A DNA stretch of 64,000 nt from Alphaproteobacteria bacterium (lineage in GTDB: Bacteria; Pseudomonadota; Alphaproteobacteria; Reyranellales; Reyranellaceae), in NCBI GenBank assembly GCA_016869975.1, contig VGCZ01000014.1:1-64000 (forward strand), read 5' to 3'. How positions within the stretch are numbered: the stretch's first letter is position 1; each line of letters opens with the position of its first letter. This document shows positions 16,980 to 26,300 of this stretch, in pieces. The notes beneath the pieces were generated by a model. That model saw only the letters and a list, made by a program, of their open reading frames with translations, had not been told where the DNA came from and did no database searches. The position numbers were made by a program, and so were the translations under genes.

Positions 16980-18044
16980 ATGACCGCCCTGCCCGCCAAC
17001 CTCACGCCTGTACGACCCAACCACGTCTTCGACGAGGCGGCGCTCGCCGCCTTCATGAAGGACAAGGTCGAGGGCTACAAAGGGCCGCTGCGGGTGCTGC
17101 AGTTCGAGGGCGGCCAGTCGAATCCGACCTTCCATCTCACCGACGGTGGCGGGCGCGAATACGTGATGCGCAAGAAGCCGCCGGGCAAGCTGCTGCCCTC
17201 GGCGCACCAGGTCGACCGCGAGTACCGCGTGATCAAGGCGCTGGGCGAGAACACCGACGTACCAGTGCCCAAGGCCTATGCGCTGTGTCAGGACACCAAC
17301 GTCATCGGCGTCGACTTCTACATCATGGAGTTCAAGCCCGGCCGCATCCTCGACGATCCGATGATGCCCGGCATCGCGCCGGCCGATCGCGGCAAGATCT
17401 TCGATTCGATGAACGACGTGCTCGCGCGCATCCACAACGTCGACTACAAGGCGATTGGCCTCGGCGACTATGGCCGCGAGGGCCAGTACATCCAGCGCCA
17501 GATCGGCCGCTGGACCCAGCTCTACGACCTCTCCCAGACCGAGCACATCGAGTCGATGGAGAGCCTGAAGAAGTGGCTGCCGGGCAACATCCCCGAGGGC
17601 GACGAGACGCGCATCAACCACGGCGACTATCGCCTGGGCAACACCATCGTGCATCCCACCGAGCCGCGCATCGTCGCCGTGCTCGACTGGGAACTCAGCA
17701 CGCTCGGTCACCCGCTCGCCGACCTCGGCTACAACTGCATGACCTACCATTTCGGCAAAGGCTTCGGCGCGTCGAGCGGCTATGCCGGCCAGGACCTCAA
17801 GACGCTCGGCATTCCCAGCGAGCAGGACTACATCGCGACCTACGCCAAGCGCACCGGCCGCGACGGCATCCCGCACTGGGATTTCTATCTTGCCTTCTCG
17901 CTGTTTCGCCTCGCCGGCATCGTCCAAGGCGTCTACAAGCGCGGCCTCGACGGCAACGCCTCCTCAACCACCGCCACCAAGTACGGCAATCGCGCCCGCT
18001 ACATGGCCGACATGGCCTGGGACCTGGTGAAGCACAGAGCCTGA
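16980..18044 (+). CDS. ACAD10/APH-type phosphotransferase family protein
   Basis: This 354-residue kinase-like protein has the aminoglycoside/choline kinase fold. FEGGQSNPTFHLT (about 42-54) is the nucleotide loop and YVMRKKPPGKLLPSAHQVDR (about 61-80) matches the 'RKKPPGxLLxSAHxxxRE' signature of ACAD10-like proteins. INHGDYRLGN is the catalytic loop (HGDxxxxN) and VLDWELSTLGHPLADLGYN the metal-binding DxD/E region. Homologues beside acyl-CoA dehydrogenases are thought to phosphorylate 4-hydroxyacyl substrates. No dehydrogenase is next to it here. GAAGGAAA precedes the ATG. Confidence 0.9.
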   Translation: MTALPANLTPVRPNHVFDEAALAAFMKDKVEGYKGPLRVLQFEGGQSNPTFHLTDGGGREYVMRKKPPGKLLPSAHQVDREYRVIKALGENTDVPVPKAYALCQDTNVIGVDFYIMEFKPGRILDDPMMPGIAPADRGKIFDSMNDVLARIHNVDYKAIGLGDYGREGQYIQRQIGRWTQLYDLSQTEHIESMESLKKWLPGNIPEGDETRINHGDYRLGNTIVHPTEPRIVAVLDWELSTLGHPLADLGYNCMTYHFGKGFGASSGYAGQDLKTLGIPSEQDYIATYAKRTGRDGIPHWDFYLAFSLFRLAGIVQGVYKRGLDGNASSTTATKYGNRARYMADMAWDLVKHRA

Positions 18045-18108
18045 TGGGACCGCCGGCGTACCGCCGGCATCGTGAAATGAGCCGGCGAGGCGCCGGCGCT
18101 CCTGATGA

Positions 18109-18128
18109 CGCTACGCCCGGAATGACGG
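18109..18128. repeat. Half-copy of the CCGAGCGCAGCGAGG palindromic repeat
   Basis: CGCTACGCCCGGAATGACGG matches one arm of the repeat family. It lies where the phosphotransferase and the convergent MFS gene meet and covers the MFS stop codon. Between 18048 and 18096 are additional GCCGGC-rich inverted repeats that may act as a bidirectional terminator. Confidence 0.5.
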
Positions 18129-19352
18129 AGTCATTGGCCGCAACCGCCCGGCGCGCATCATCAGCCACACGACGATGGCGACGTTGAGCACGTTCCACGC
18201 CACGCCATTGACGAAGGCGACGCTGTAGGAGCCGGTGAGGTCGAAGATCGCGCCCGACAGCAAGCCGCCGCCGGCCATGCCGAAGATCCCGGCCATCAGG
18301 ATCATCCCGACGCGCTGGCCGGCCTCCGCCGGCGGGAAGTACTCCCGCACGATCATGGTGTAGCTCGGCACGATGCCGCCCTGCACGAGGCCGAACAGCG
18401 CCGTGACGGCGTAGAGCGACCACAGCCCGTCGAACACGAGATAGAGCGACAGCGCCAGGCCCTGCAGGGTCGAGCCCAGCAGCAGCGTGTACAGGCCGCC
18501 CAGGCGGTCGGCGATGAAGCCCGAAGCGATGCGGCTGATGATGCCCAGCCCCAGCATCACCGACAGCATCTCCGCGCCGCGCGCCACGCCGTAGCCGAGG
18601 TCGTTGCAGTAGGCGACGATATGGACCTGCGGCATCGCCATCGCCACGCAGCACGCCGCCTGCGCGAGTGCCAGCAGCGCTGTCAGGCTGCCCAATGACA
18701 GTCCGAGATTGCCGCGGCCCGCCGCGATCGGCGTCGGCGCCATCATCACCGACTTGGGCGGACGCCGGCGCAGCACCAGCACCAGCGGCAGCATCGCGGC
18801 AATGCTGAAGAGGCCGATATAGAGATGCGTCTCGCGCCAGCCCACAGTCTCGACGTAGTGCTGGATGACGTTGGGCCAGAACGCGCCCGCGAGGTAGTTG
18901 CCCGAGGCGGCAAGCGCCACGGCGATGCCGCGCCGCTTGGTGAAGAAATGCGAAATGTCGGCCATCAGCGGGCCGAACGTCGTCGAGCTGCCCAGCATGC
19001 CGATCATCACGCCCTGCACGATCGCGAACTGCCACAGGCTCTCGGTCTGGCTTGAGACGATGTAGCCCAGGCCCAGCGACAGCGCACTGCCCAGCATCGG
19101 CCAGGCGATGCCGAACCGGTCGACCAACCTGCCCATCAGGACGGCGCCAAAGGCGAAGCCGACCATGGTCAGCGTGTAGGGCAGAGAAGCCTCGCCGCGC
19201 GCGGCCTGGAACTCGGCCTGCACCGTGGGCAGCACCACGACCACCGACCACATGCCGACGCCGCCCAGCGCGCCCAGCGCGACGCAGGCCGCCAGCCGCC
19301 ACCATGCATACGGCGAGTCGATCTCGGCCGTATCCGCACCCACGCCTGCCAC
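18111..19352 (-). CDS. MFS transporter
   Basis: This roughly 413-residue integral membrane protein has twelve predicted hydrophobic segments, beginning LAACVALGALGGVGMWSVVV. GAVLMGRLVDRFG, following the second segment, is the MFS motif A loop. The substrate is unknown; the sequence resembles OFA/monocarboxylate-type carriers. GTG at 19352 is preferred because CGGAGGGAG lies five to six bases before it; a GTG nine codons upstream (19379) lacks such a site. It is convergent with the phosphotransferase gene and divergent from the carboxyltransferase gene. Confidence 0.87.
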   Translation of the reverse strand: MAGVGADTAEIDSPYAWWRLAACVALGALGGVGMWSVVVVLPTVQAEFQAARGEASLPYTLTMVGFAFGAVLMGRLVDRFGIAWPMLGSALSLGLGYIVSSQTESLWQFAIVQGVMIGMLGSSTTFGPLMADISHFFTKRRGIAVALAASGNYLAGAFWPNVIQHYVETVGWRETHLYIGLFSIAAMLPLVLVLRRRPPKSVMMAPTPIAAGRGNLGLSLGSLTALLALAQAACCVAMAMPQVHIVAYCNDLGYGVARGAEMLSVMLGLGIISRIASGFIADRLGGLYTLLLGSTLQGLALSLYLVFDGLWSLYAVTALFGLVQGGIVPSYTMIVREYFPPAEAGQRVGMILMAGIFGMAGGGLLSGAIFDLTGSYSVAFVNGVAWNVLNVAIVVWLMMRAGRLRPMTPSFRA

Positions 19353-19463
19353 GCGCTCCCTCCGTTCGTTGGGCGGCACCCTATCATTGCCCGCCGCCCC
19401 GCCCGCCCGTTAGATGCGCAGAGCGGACAATCGAATTGTGCCGATCGCGGCAAGACAGGGACC

Positions 19464-20993
19464 ATGGCCCACGACGAGAGCATCGCCGAGTTCAACCGCC
19501 GCACCGCCCGCGCGCTGGCTGGCGGCGGTCCGGAGCGCAACGCCAGGCGCAAGACCCAGGGCCTGATGACCGCGCGCGAGCGTATCGCCGCCTTCCTTGA
19601 CCACGGCAGCGAGCACGAGGTTGGCCGTTTTGCGGTGTCGGCGAACCCCGACGATCGCGAGAACACGCCGCAGGACGGCCAGCTACACAGCTTCGGCACG
19701 GTTGACGGCAGGCCGGTCGCGGTTGGCGCCAACGACCTGACGGTCAAGAGCGCCTCCTCCGCCGAGATCAACTCCAAGAAAGCGACATGGCTGCTGAAGG
19801 CCGCGATCCGGTCCGGCATGCCGCTGGTCCATCTCGGCGCCTGCGGCGGCGCGCGCATGCCCGACGCGATCGGCGCGCGCGGCATGGGCATGTTCGGCAT
19901 CGAATTCCAGTTCGATCGTCGCCGCCAGATCCCGATGATCTCAGGCATCGCCGACCCCAGCTTCGGTGGCAGCTTCTGGATGGCCTGCCGCTCCGACCTG
20001 GTGGTGATGAAGAAGGGCGCGATCATGGCCGTCGCCAGCCCGAAGGTGAATCGCGTGGCGATCAGCGAAGCCTCGGACTGGCAGGAGATCGGTGGCTGGG
20101 AGATGCACAGCGAGGTCACCGGCCTGTGCGACATGGCGGTCGATACCGAGGAGGAGATGCTGGCGGCGATCCGGCGCTATCTCTCCTACCTGCCCTCGCA
20201 CCAGAACGAGGCACCGCCAATCGCGGCGGTGCCGACGGGCTCGGGCGATGACGCAGCGAGCCTGCTCGACATCGTGCCGGAGAGCCGTGCCAAGGTGTAC
20301 GACGTGCGCCGTGTGATCCGCGCCGTGGTAGACAAGGACAGCTTCTTTCCGATCCGCGAGCGCTGGGGTCGCTCGGTGGTGACAGGACTCGCACGCATCG
20401 ACGGTCACGCCGTCGCCATCGCCGCCTGCAATCCGCTGCACAAGGGTGGCTCGCAGGACGCCGACAGCAGCGACAAGTGGACCAACCTGATCGTGCTGGC
20501 CGACAGCTTCAACCTGCCGATCGTGATGTTTGCCGACACGCCGGGTTTTCTCATCGGCGTCGATGGCGAGCGCCAGAAAGTCGGCGCGCGCATCATGAAC
20601 AACATGCAGGCGCTCGAGCTCACGACCGTGCCGAAGATCGGCGTGATCCTGCGCAAGAGCTACGGCCAGGCCTATGTCAACTGGGGCGGCGGTCAGACCG
20701 ACGAGTTGGCGGCGTGGTTCAGCGCCGATATCGGCTTTGTCGATCCGGCGGTCGGCGTCAGCGTCGTGCACAATCTGCGCTTCGAGGACGATCCCGAGCG
20801 TTACCGCCGGCTCGAAGCCGAGATGAAGCGTGGCAACAGCGCCTACGATCTCGCCGGTGGCTTCTACGCCCAGCAGGTCATCGACCCGCGTCACACCCGC
20901 GAATACCTCGTGCGCGCGCTGGCCGTCCACAGCAGGCGCCGCACAGGCGGCGTCGGCCAGCATCTCATGGCGACTTGGCCGCGCGTGACTTGA
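19464..20993 (+). CDS. Acyl-CoA carboxylase carboxyltransferase (beta) subunit
   Basis: This 509-residue crotonase-fold protein matches the beta subunit of propionyl-/methylcrotonyl-/geranyl-CoA carboxylases. It moves CO2 from biotin to an acyl-CoA. The N-terminal half has LMTARERIAAFLDHGS (about 33-48) and the oxyanion-hole region HLGACGGARMPDAIG; the C-terminal half has FADTPGFLIGVDGE (about 354-367), YGQAYVNWGGG and the usual acyl-CoA loops. No biotin carboxylase/BCCP subunit is adjacent, so the partner must be elsewhere or the gene is an orphan. GACAGGGACC is the only purine-rich stretch before its ATG. Confidence 0.9.
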   Translation: MAHDESIAEFNRRTARALAGGGPERNARRKTQGLMTARERIAAFLDHGSEHEVGRFAVSANPDDRENTPQDGQLHSFGTVDGRPVAVGANDLTVKSASSAEINSKKATWLLKAAIRSGMPLVHLGACGGARMPDAIGARGMGMFGIEFQFDRRRQIPMISGIADPSFGGSFWMACRSDLVVMKKGAIMAVASPKVNRVAISEASDWQEIGGWEMHSEVTGLCDMAVDTEEEMLAAIRRYLSYLPSHQNEAPPIAAVPTGSGDDAASLLDIVPESRAKVYDVRRVIRAVVDKDSFFPIRERWGRSVVTGLARIDGHAVAIAACNPLHKGGSQDADSSDKWTNLIVLADSFNLPIVMFADTPGFLIGVDGERQKVGARIMNNMQALELTTVPKIGVILRKSYGQAYVNWGGGQTDELAAWFSADIGFVDPAVGVSVVHNLRFEDDPERYRRLEAEMKRGNSAYDLAGGFYAQQVIDPRHTREYLVRALAVHSRRRTGGVGQHLMATWPRVT

Positions 20994-21017
20994 CCCTCCC
21001 TGTCACCTGAGTACTCG

Positions 21018-21099
21018 CCGTCATCCCGAGCGTAGCGAGGGGATCTTCTCGAGCGGAGTCTCGCCGGAGGGAGAGGCCTCGCTGCGTTCGGAATGATGG
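21018..21099. repeat. Palindromic intergenic repeat between convergent genes
   Basis: CCGTCATCCCGAGCGTAGCG at 21018 and the inverted, slightly diverged arm at 21076-21099 make another copy of the family. It fills most of the gap between the stop of the carboxyltransferase gene (20993) and that of the convergent alkylsulfatase-like gene (21111). Confidence 0.85.
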
Positions 21100-21110
21100 T
21101 GAGGATCGCT

Positions 21111-23033
21111 TCACCGCGGATAGGGCGCAGGCGTCAGGATGTCGAACATCAGCGGGAAATCGTCGAGCATGGCGAAGAGAAGTTCGAGGACCGCCGCGTC
21201 TCCCCCGACCTTAAGCCCGCCATTCTCGATCGATTGCGCCACGGTCGATTGCCTGACCATCAGCGAATCGAGGACCGGCCGTGTGGTGGTCACGACCAAG
21301 GTGGAGTCGGTCGCCGGCCCGGGCGTGTGCGTGAGTGTCGAGTGCTCGAGGTTCAGCACCAGTGATTGACCGGTGTCGCTGAACCGCCAGTCGATGACGA
21401 AGCGATGGCCCGCCGCGCGGTCCGCGTTCAGCCGCACGGCCATGAAGTCAAAGAACGTCTCGGTCGTGATGGCGCGCACGAGGTCGGGGCTTAGGATGGT
21501 ACGGGGGTTGAGCTGTAAAGGACCCATGCGCAGCTCACGCGCGCCGAAGAGATAAGCGTTGCGCCAGGTCGCCGACTCGGCCTGATAGCCAAGCTGCTCC
21601 AGCGCATCGGCGCAGAGCTCGCGCGCGTCGCGGTTGGTGGGGTCGGCGAAAACCACCTGGTTCATCACCTGCGCCACCCAGCGGAATTCGCCTTTGGCGA
21701 AGTCCGCGCGCGCCTTGGCGATCACCGCGTCGGCGCCGCCCATATACTCGACCAGTTTGCGCGCGCCAGGCACCGGCGGCAGCGGATTGAGATTGGCAGG
21801 GTTGCCGTCGTACCAGCTGAGATAGCGCTGAAAGACCGCCTTGGCGTTGTGGCTGACCGTCCCGTAATAGCCGCGCACCGTCCAGTCGCGCCGAAGCTCC
21901 TGGGGCAGCTGCAAGGTCTCGGCGATCTCCGCCGGGCGCAGGCCGAGATTGGCCATGCGCAGCGCCTGGTCGTGGATGTGCTTGTAGAGGTCACGCTGGC
22001 GCGCCAGGAAGGCCATCACCTTCGCGCGCCCCCAGGTCGGCCAGTGATGCTGCGCGATCAGCGCCTCGGTGCGATCGCCATACATGCGCATCGCCTCGGA
22101 GATGTAGCGCGACCATAGCCTAGTATCGCGCGCCACCGCGCCACGCAGCGGGATGAAATTGTGCAGGAGCGGCGTGGCGTTCTCCGCCATGTTCAGCACG
22201 CCGAACTGCGGGAAGAACATATGCATCTCGGCCGGCGCCTCGCTCTCCGGCGCGAGTTGGAACTCGATCTCGACGCCGTCGATCACGCGGCACTCGGTCG
22301 CCCGCACGATCAGATCGTTGGGCGGGATCAAGGTCACCTGCCCGCGCGCGATGTTCTTGCCCAGCCCGGCATCAACCTGGCCGCGCTCGCCCGGCGGCAG
22401 CAGCGGGCCGAACTGGAACATGGCGCGGCGCGTCATCGCCACGCCGGCCAGCACGTTCTCGCCGCCCACCGCCTCCATGAAGCCGTCCGGCGCGATGACC
22501 TTCACGCGACCGGCCTTGGCGTCCTCCTCCGTCGCCACGCCCTTGGCGCCGCCGTAGTGGTCCACATGGCTGTGGGTGTAGATCACCGCATGGACGGGCC
22601 GCTTTGGGCGGTTCTGGAAATACAGATCGAGACCGCAGCGCGCGACCTCGGCCGTGCCCAGCGGGTCGATCAGGATCAGCCCGGTCTCGCCCTCGATGAT
22701 CGTCATGTTGGCGAGGTCGACGCCACGGATCTGGTAGACGCGGTCGACCACCTTGAACAGGCCATTGTTCAGATTGAGCTGGGCATTGCGCCACAGGCTA
22801 GGATTGACCGTCGGCGGCGCTTCGCGCCCGTTCAGGAACGTGTAGGCGCCGAGGTTCCACATCACCGAACCGCCCGGCGTGCGCACCACGCCGTCGGGCA
22901 GCGCCGCGATCAGGCCGCGCGCCGCCTCGGCGTAGTCCTGACGATCCTCGAACGGCAGCTGATCGAGCACCGCGCGATTGGCGGCGACCGTCGACGCCTC
23001 GGCGTTCTTCGGCTCGGTCGGCGCGTCGGTCAT
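21111..23033 (-). CDS. Alkyl/aryl-sulfatase-like metallo-beta-lactamase fold hydrolase (SdsA1/BDS1 family)
   Basis: This 640-residue protein matches SDS hydrolases that cleave primary or secondary alkyl sulfates. The zinc motif THSHVDHYGGAKG (HxHxDH) lies near 153-165. FLNGREAPPTVNPSLWRNAQ before it is a conserved N-terminal stretch, the central helical dimerisation domain runs from about 380 to 510, and the C-terminal 120 residues form the SCP-2-like domain. Unlike secreted SdsA1 it has no signal peptide, so it should act in the cytoplasm. It is divergent from an MFS gene that could import its substrate. GGGGGGAGAC lies before the ATG. Confidence 0.88.
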   Translation of the reverse strand: MTDAPTEPKNAEASTVAANRAVLDQLPFEDRQDYAEAARGLIAALPDGVVRTPGGSVMWNLGAYTFLNGREAPPTVNPSLWRNAQLNLNNGLFKVVDRVYQIRGVDLANMTIIEGETGLILIDPLGTAEVARCGLDLYFQNRPKRPVHAVIYTHSHVDHYGGAKGVATEEDAKAGRVKVIAPDGFMEAVGGENVLAGVAMTRRAMFQFGPLLPPGERGQVDAGLGKNIARGQVTLIPPNDLIVRATECRVIDGVEIEFQLAPESEAPAEMHMFFPQFGVLNMAENATPLLHNFIPLRGAVARDTRLWSRYISEAMRMYGDRTEALIAQHHWPTWGRAKVMAFLARQRDLYKHIHDQALRMANLGLRPAEIAETLQLPQELRRDWTVRGYYGTVSHNAKAVFQRYLSWYDGNPANLNPLPPVPGARKLVEYMGGADAVIAKARADFAKGEFRWVAQVMNQVVFADPTNRDARELCADALEQLGYQAESATWRNAYLFGARELRMGPLQLNPRTILSPDLVRAITTETFFDFMAVRLNADRAAGHRFVIDWRFSDTGQSLVLNLEHSTLTHTPGPATDSTLVVTTTRPVLDSLMVRQSTVAQSIENGGLKVGGDAAVLELLFAMLDDFPLMFDILTPAPYPR

Positions 23034-23133
23034 GAGTCGTCTCCCCCCGTCCTCTCGCTGGCACCATACACTGATTGTGCGGAGACAAGATTAGCGATGG
23101 ACGCGGCGCGCGACGCGACGGCATGTCGAGGTC

Positions 23134-24357
23134 ATGGCCACGAGCACCCCTACCATCGACGAGACCGCGCGCGGCTACGCCGGCTGGAAGACCGTCTTCG
23201 CCTGTTTCCTGCTGGCGGTGACCGCCTGGGGCTTCGGCTTCTACGGCCACACGGTCTACCTCGCCGAGCTGCGCAAGCTCTACGGCTGGCCGACCTCGCT
23301 GATCTCGATCGCGACCACGGTCTATTACCTGCTGGGCGGCGAGATCGTGATCTGGGTGAGCGACGCGGTGCGCCGCTTCGGGTCGCGCAACGTGGCGCTG
23401 GCAGGCCTTCTGACCCTGTGCGGATCGGGCGCGCTGCTGGCGCTGGTGCGCGAGCCCTGGCAACTCTACGGCGCCTTCCTGCTGATGTCGTTCGGCTGGG
23501 CCACCACCAGCATCGCCATCATCAACGTCATCCTCGGCCTGTGGTTCAGCGCGCGACGCGGCATGGCGATCAGCTTCGCGCTCAACGGCGCCAGCGTCGC
23601 CGGCATCGTCTTCGGGCCGGCCCTGGTGGCGTTGATCGGGGCCTTCGACTTCGCCACCGCCATGCCGATCGCCGCTGTCGCCACCCTGCTGATCGTCGGC
23701 CCGGCGATCCTGCTCTGGGTCGATCGGCCGCCGCACGGCTCCGGCATCGCCGCCGTATCGCCCGCCGCGTCGGGCGCCTGGACGCGCCAACGCGCGTTGC
23801 GCAGCGCGCAGTTCTGGACGGTGGCCGCGCCCTTCGCGCTCGCCCTGCTGGCCCAGGTCAGCTTCCTCACGCATCTCATCGCGTTTCTTGAGCCGAGCAC
23901 AGGCCGCTACCTCGCAGGCGTGGCGCTGTCGATTGCCTCGATCTGCGCCGTGGTTGGCCGCGTCGGGCTGGGCTTCTTCATCGACAGGCTCAACCAGCGC
24001 GTTGTGACGGCGGTGTCGCTGGCCAGCCAGGCGGCGGCGCTGTTCCTCATGATCCACGCCACCGACACCGCGGCGCTGATCGCGTTGGCCGCGCTGTTTG
24101 GCCTCTCGGTCGGCAATCTGATCACGCTGCCGTCGCTGATCGTCCAGCGCGAGTTCGAGGCCGGCTCGTTCGGCATGCTGATGGCACTGGTGGCGGCCAT
24201 CAACCAGTTCACCTACGCCCTCGGGCCGGGGCTGCTGGGCGTGGTCAAGGATTTCGCCGGCGGCTACCCGACAGCGCTCGGAGTCTGCATCGCCTGCCAG
24301 ATCCTGGCGATCATCATCATCCTCTCCAGGCGTTCGCCACGCGAACCGATGGCTTGA
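23134..24357 (+). CDS. MFS transporter (OFA/monocarboxylate-like)
   Basis: This 407-residue membrane carrier has twelve hydrophobic segments, starting WKTVFACFLLAVTAWGFGFY. FYGHTVYLAELRKLYGWPTS and GLGFFIDRLNQRV resemble carriers of oxalate/formate or monocarboxylates. Cargo is not determinable. It is divergent from the alkylsulfatase-like gene (starts 100 bases apart), so transport of a sulfate ester or its product is a reasonable inference. The start at 23134 follows GAGGTC and gives a short cytoplasmic tail of about 15 residues. Confidence 0.87.
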   Translation: MATSTPTIDETARGYAGWKTVFACFLLAVTAWGFGFYGHTVYLAELRKLYGWPTSLISIATTVYYLLGGEIVIWVSDAVRRFGSRNVALAGLLTLCGSGALLALVREPWQLYGAFLLMSFGWATTSIAIINVILGLWFSARRGMAISFALNGASVAGIVFGPALVALIGAFDFATAMPIAAVATLLIVGPAILLWVDRPPHGSGIAAVSPAASGAWTRQRALRSAQFWTVAAPFALALLAQVSFLTHLIAFLEPSTGRYLAGVALSIASICAVVGRVGLGFFIDRLNQRVVTAVSLASQAAALFLMIHATDTAALIALAALFGLSVGNLITLPSLIVQREFEAGSFGMLMALVAAINQFTYALGPGLLGVVKDFAGGYPTALGVCIACQILAIIIILSRRSPREPMA

Positions 24358-24430
24358 CCGGCCGTCACCACACTGAGACGTTCACATCGGACACTGACAA
24401 GCGACCCAGATCGTTCCGGTGGAGGCCGTC

Positions 24431-25267
24431 ATGACCGTACACGTGGCTCAGATCTCCGACACGCATCTCAGCGAGGCCAAGCCGTTCTTCAACGCCAACT
24501 TCGAGCGCTTGGGCGAGGCGCTGCGCACCGCTAAGCCGGACCTGGTGATCAACAGCGGCGACATTTCGCTCGATGGCGCCGACCTCGACGCCGATCTGCG
24601 CCGCGGGCATTCACTACACGCGGCGCTTGGCCTCGACTGGCTGGCGATCCCCGGCAACCATGACATCGGCGACAGCCAGGGTATCGGCTCGAAGGAGCCG
24701 ATCGACGCGCGGCGTCGCGACCGTTACCGCGCGGTCTTCGGCGAGGACTATTGGACCCACGACATCCCCGGCTGGCGGCTAATCGGCGTAAACGCCCAGC
24801 TCGCGGGCTCCGATCTCGCCGCCGATTCCGACCAAAGCGATTTCGTGCGCCACGCCGCAGCGACCGCCAACGGCCGATCGATCGCGCTCTTCGTGCACAA
24901 GCCGCTGTACGACGTCTCGCCGACCGAGACCGAACTCGGTGGCCGCTTCCTGCCACCGGCGGCGCGTGGCGGCCTGCTCTCGACGCTCAATGGCGCGGCG
25001 CTGCGCCTCGTCGCCTGCGGTCACGTGCATCAGTTCCGCGACACAAAGGGCGACGGCTGGCGCGATGTCTGGGCGCCGTCGACAGCGTTCATCCTGCCGG
25101 ACTTCTTCCAGCCGGTGTTTGGCTCAAAGGTCGTCGGCTATGTCGATCATGCCTTCCATGCCGACGGCACGGTCGACAGCCGCCTGGTGCTGCCGCCCGG
25201 GATGGCGCTGCACAATATCGAGACGATCCCGGAAGCCTACGGCGACCTGCGCGCGCGCAAGCACTAG
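24431..25267 (+). CDS. Calcineurin-like metallophosphoesterase
   Basis: This 278-residue cytoplasmic phosphoesterase has the five class motifs: QISDTHLSE (about 6-14, D-x-H), VINSGDISLDGAD (GD), IPGNHDIGD (GNH[DE]), the His in FVHKPLYD, and ACGHVHQFRD (GHxH). It resembles Icc/CpdA-type 3',5'-cyclic nucleotide phosphodiesterases, but the substrate is open. GGAGG sits five bases before the ATG at 24431, which is preferred over the in-frame GTG at 24419. Its stop shares CTAG with the stop of the convergent desaturase gene. Confidence 0.87.
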   Translation: MTVHVAQISDTHLSEAKPFFNANFERLGEALRTAKPDLVINSGDISLDGADLDADLRRGHSLHAALGLDWLAIPGNHDIGDSQGIGSKEPIDARRRDRYRAVFGEDYWTHDIPGWRLIGVNAQLAGSDLAADSDQSDFVRHAAATANGRSIALFVHKPLYDVSPTETELGGRFLPPAARGGLLSTLNGAALRLVACGHVHQFRDTKGDGWRDVWAPSTAFILPDFFQPVFGSKVVGYVDHAFHADGTVDSRLVLPPGMALHNIETIPEAYGDLRARKH

Positions 25268-26235
25268 ATGTGCGCCGGCCCCCGCGCGCGGCCTGGGTCG
25301 TGCGGGCCGTCGATCAGCTTCGAGGTGGCGCGCCGGAGCACCTCGATATAGCCGCGGCGCAGCTCCATCTTCGGGCCGAAGCCGCCGCCCAGCAGCGCGC
25401 GATGGGCGGCCGGCAGGCGCCAGCACGGCACGAACAGGAACAGGTGGTGCTCGAGGTGATAGTTCACCCAATAGGGCGCGATCAGCAGCCGTTCGAGCCA
25501 GCTCGCTTTCGTCGTGCGGGTGTTGCGCAGCGGATCGTCGTTGTCGGGCACGACGGCGTGCTCGGCGATGTTCCTGACGCGGCTGACAAGCTGATACCAG
25601 GTCGCCATCGGCAGCAGCCACAGCGCCGGATAAAGCCACCAGTAGCCCAGCGCGCCCAGGCCCGCGAGCAGGACGGCGTTGGTGATGAAGAAACCGCGCT
25701 CGTTGCGCAGCAGGTTCAGCAACCGCGCGCCCAGACCGAGGTCGCGCGGGCCCATCGCGCGAACGACCTGCTCGCGGCGGCGTTGATAGGCGGTCTGGCC
25801 GGTCATGTCGCGCAGCACCTTGCGCCACAGGCTGTTGCGCGTGATCGGGAACGGCGCGGACAGGCCGAGATCGGGGTCCTCGGGCTGCTGGGTGTGGCGA
25901 TGATGCGTCAGGTGATAGGGCCGGTACAGCGCCAGGCTGGCGCCCACCGGCGCGCCACACAGCCAGGTGCCGGCCCAGTCGTTGAGCCGCCTGTTGTCGA
26001 ACAACAGGCCGTGCGCGGCGTCGTGCATCAGGATGGCGAGGCCGAGCTGGCGCGCGCCGATGACCATGACCGCGACGATGAAGGTCAGCGGATTGGGCCA
26101 CCACACGAAAAGCGCCATGGCGCCGAGGATCAGGCCCCAGGCGTGCAGCACCAGCAGCGCGCCCACGAGGTCTGACTTGCCGCGCAGAGAGGCGATCTGC
26201 TCGCTGTTGATGTAGTCGTGTGGTTTGGCCAGCAT
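25264..26235 (-). CDS. Membrane fatty acid desaturase-like protein
   Basis: This 323-residue di-iron membrane enzyme has the three histidine boxes: MHDAAHGLLF (HxxxH), YHLTHHRHTQ (HxxHH) and NYHLEHHLFLF (HxxHH), with four hydrophobic segments placed as in acyl-lipid desaturases and carotenoid hydroxylases/ketolases. It would insert a double bond or hydroxyl into a lipid chain using O2 and an electron donor. The third box with Glu (HLEHH) favours the desaturase family. Chain and position specificity are unknown. It is convergent with the metallophosphoesterase gene and divergent from the alpha/beta hydrolase gene. Confidence 0.88.
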   Translation of the reverse strand: MLAKPHDYINSEQIASLRGKSDLVGALLVLHAWGLILGAMALFVWWPNPLTFIVAVMVIGARQLGLAILMHDAAHGLLFDNRRLNDWAGTWLCGAPVGASLALYRPYHLTHHRHTQQPEDPDLGLSAPFPITRNSLWRKVLRDMTGQTAYQRRREQVVRAMGPRDLGLGARLLNLLRNERGFFITNAVLLAGLGALGYWWLYPALWLLPMATWYQLVSRVRNIAEHAVVPDNDDPLRNTRTTKASWLERLLIAPYWVNYHLEHHLFLFVPCWRLPAAHRALLGGGFGPKMELRRGYIEVLRRATSKLIDGPHDPGRARGPAHI

Positions 26236-26300
26236 GTCCGGTGAAACTGAGCGGCCATCGCCGCCCTGTCAACGCGGCACGGATGCCTTAAGCTCGGTCC

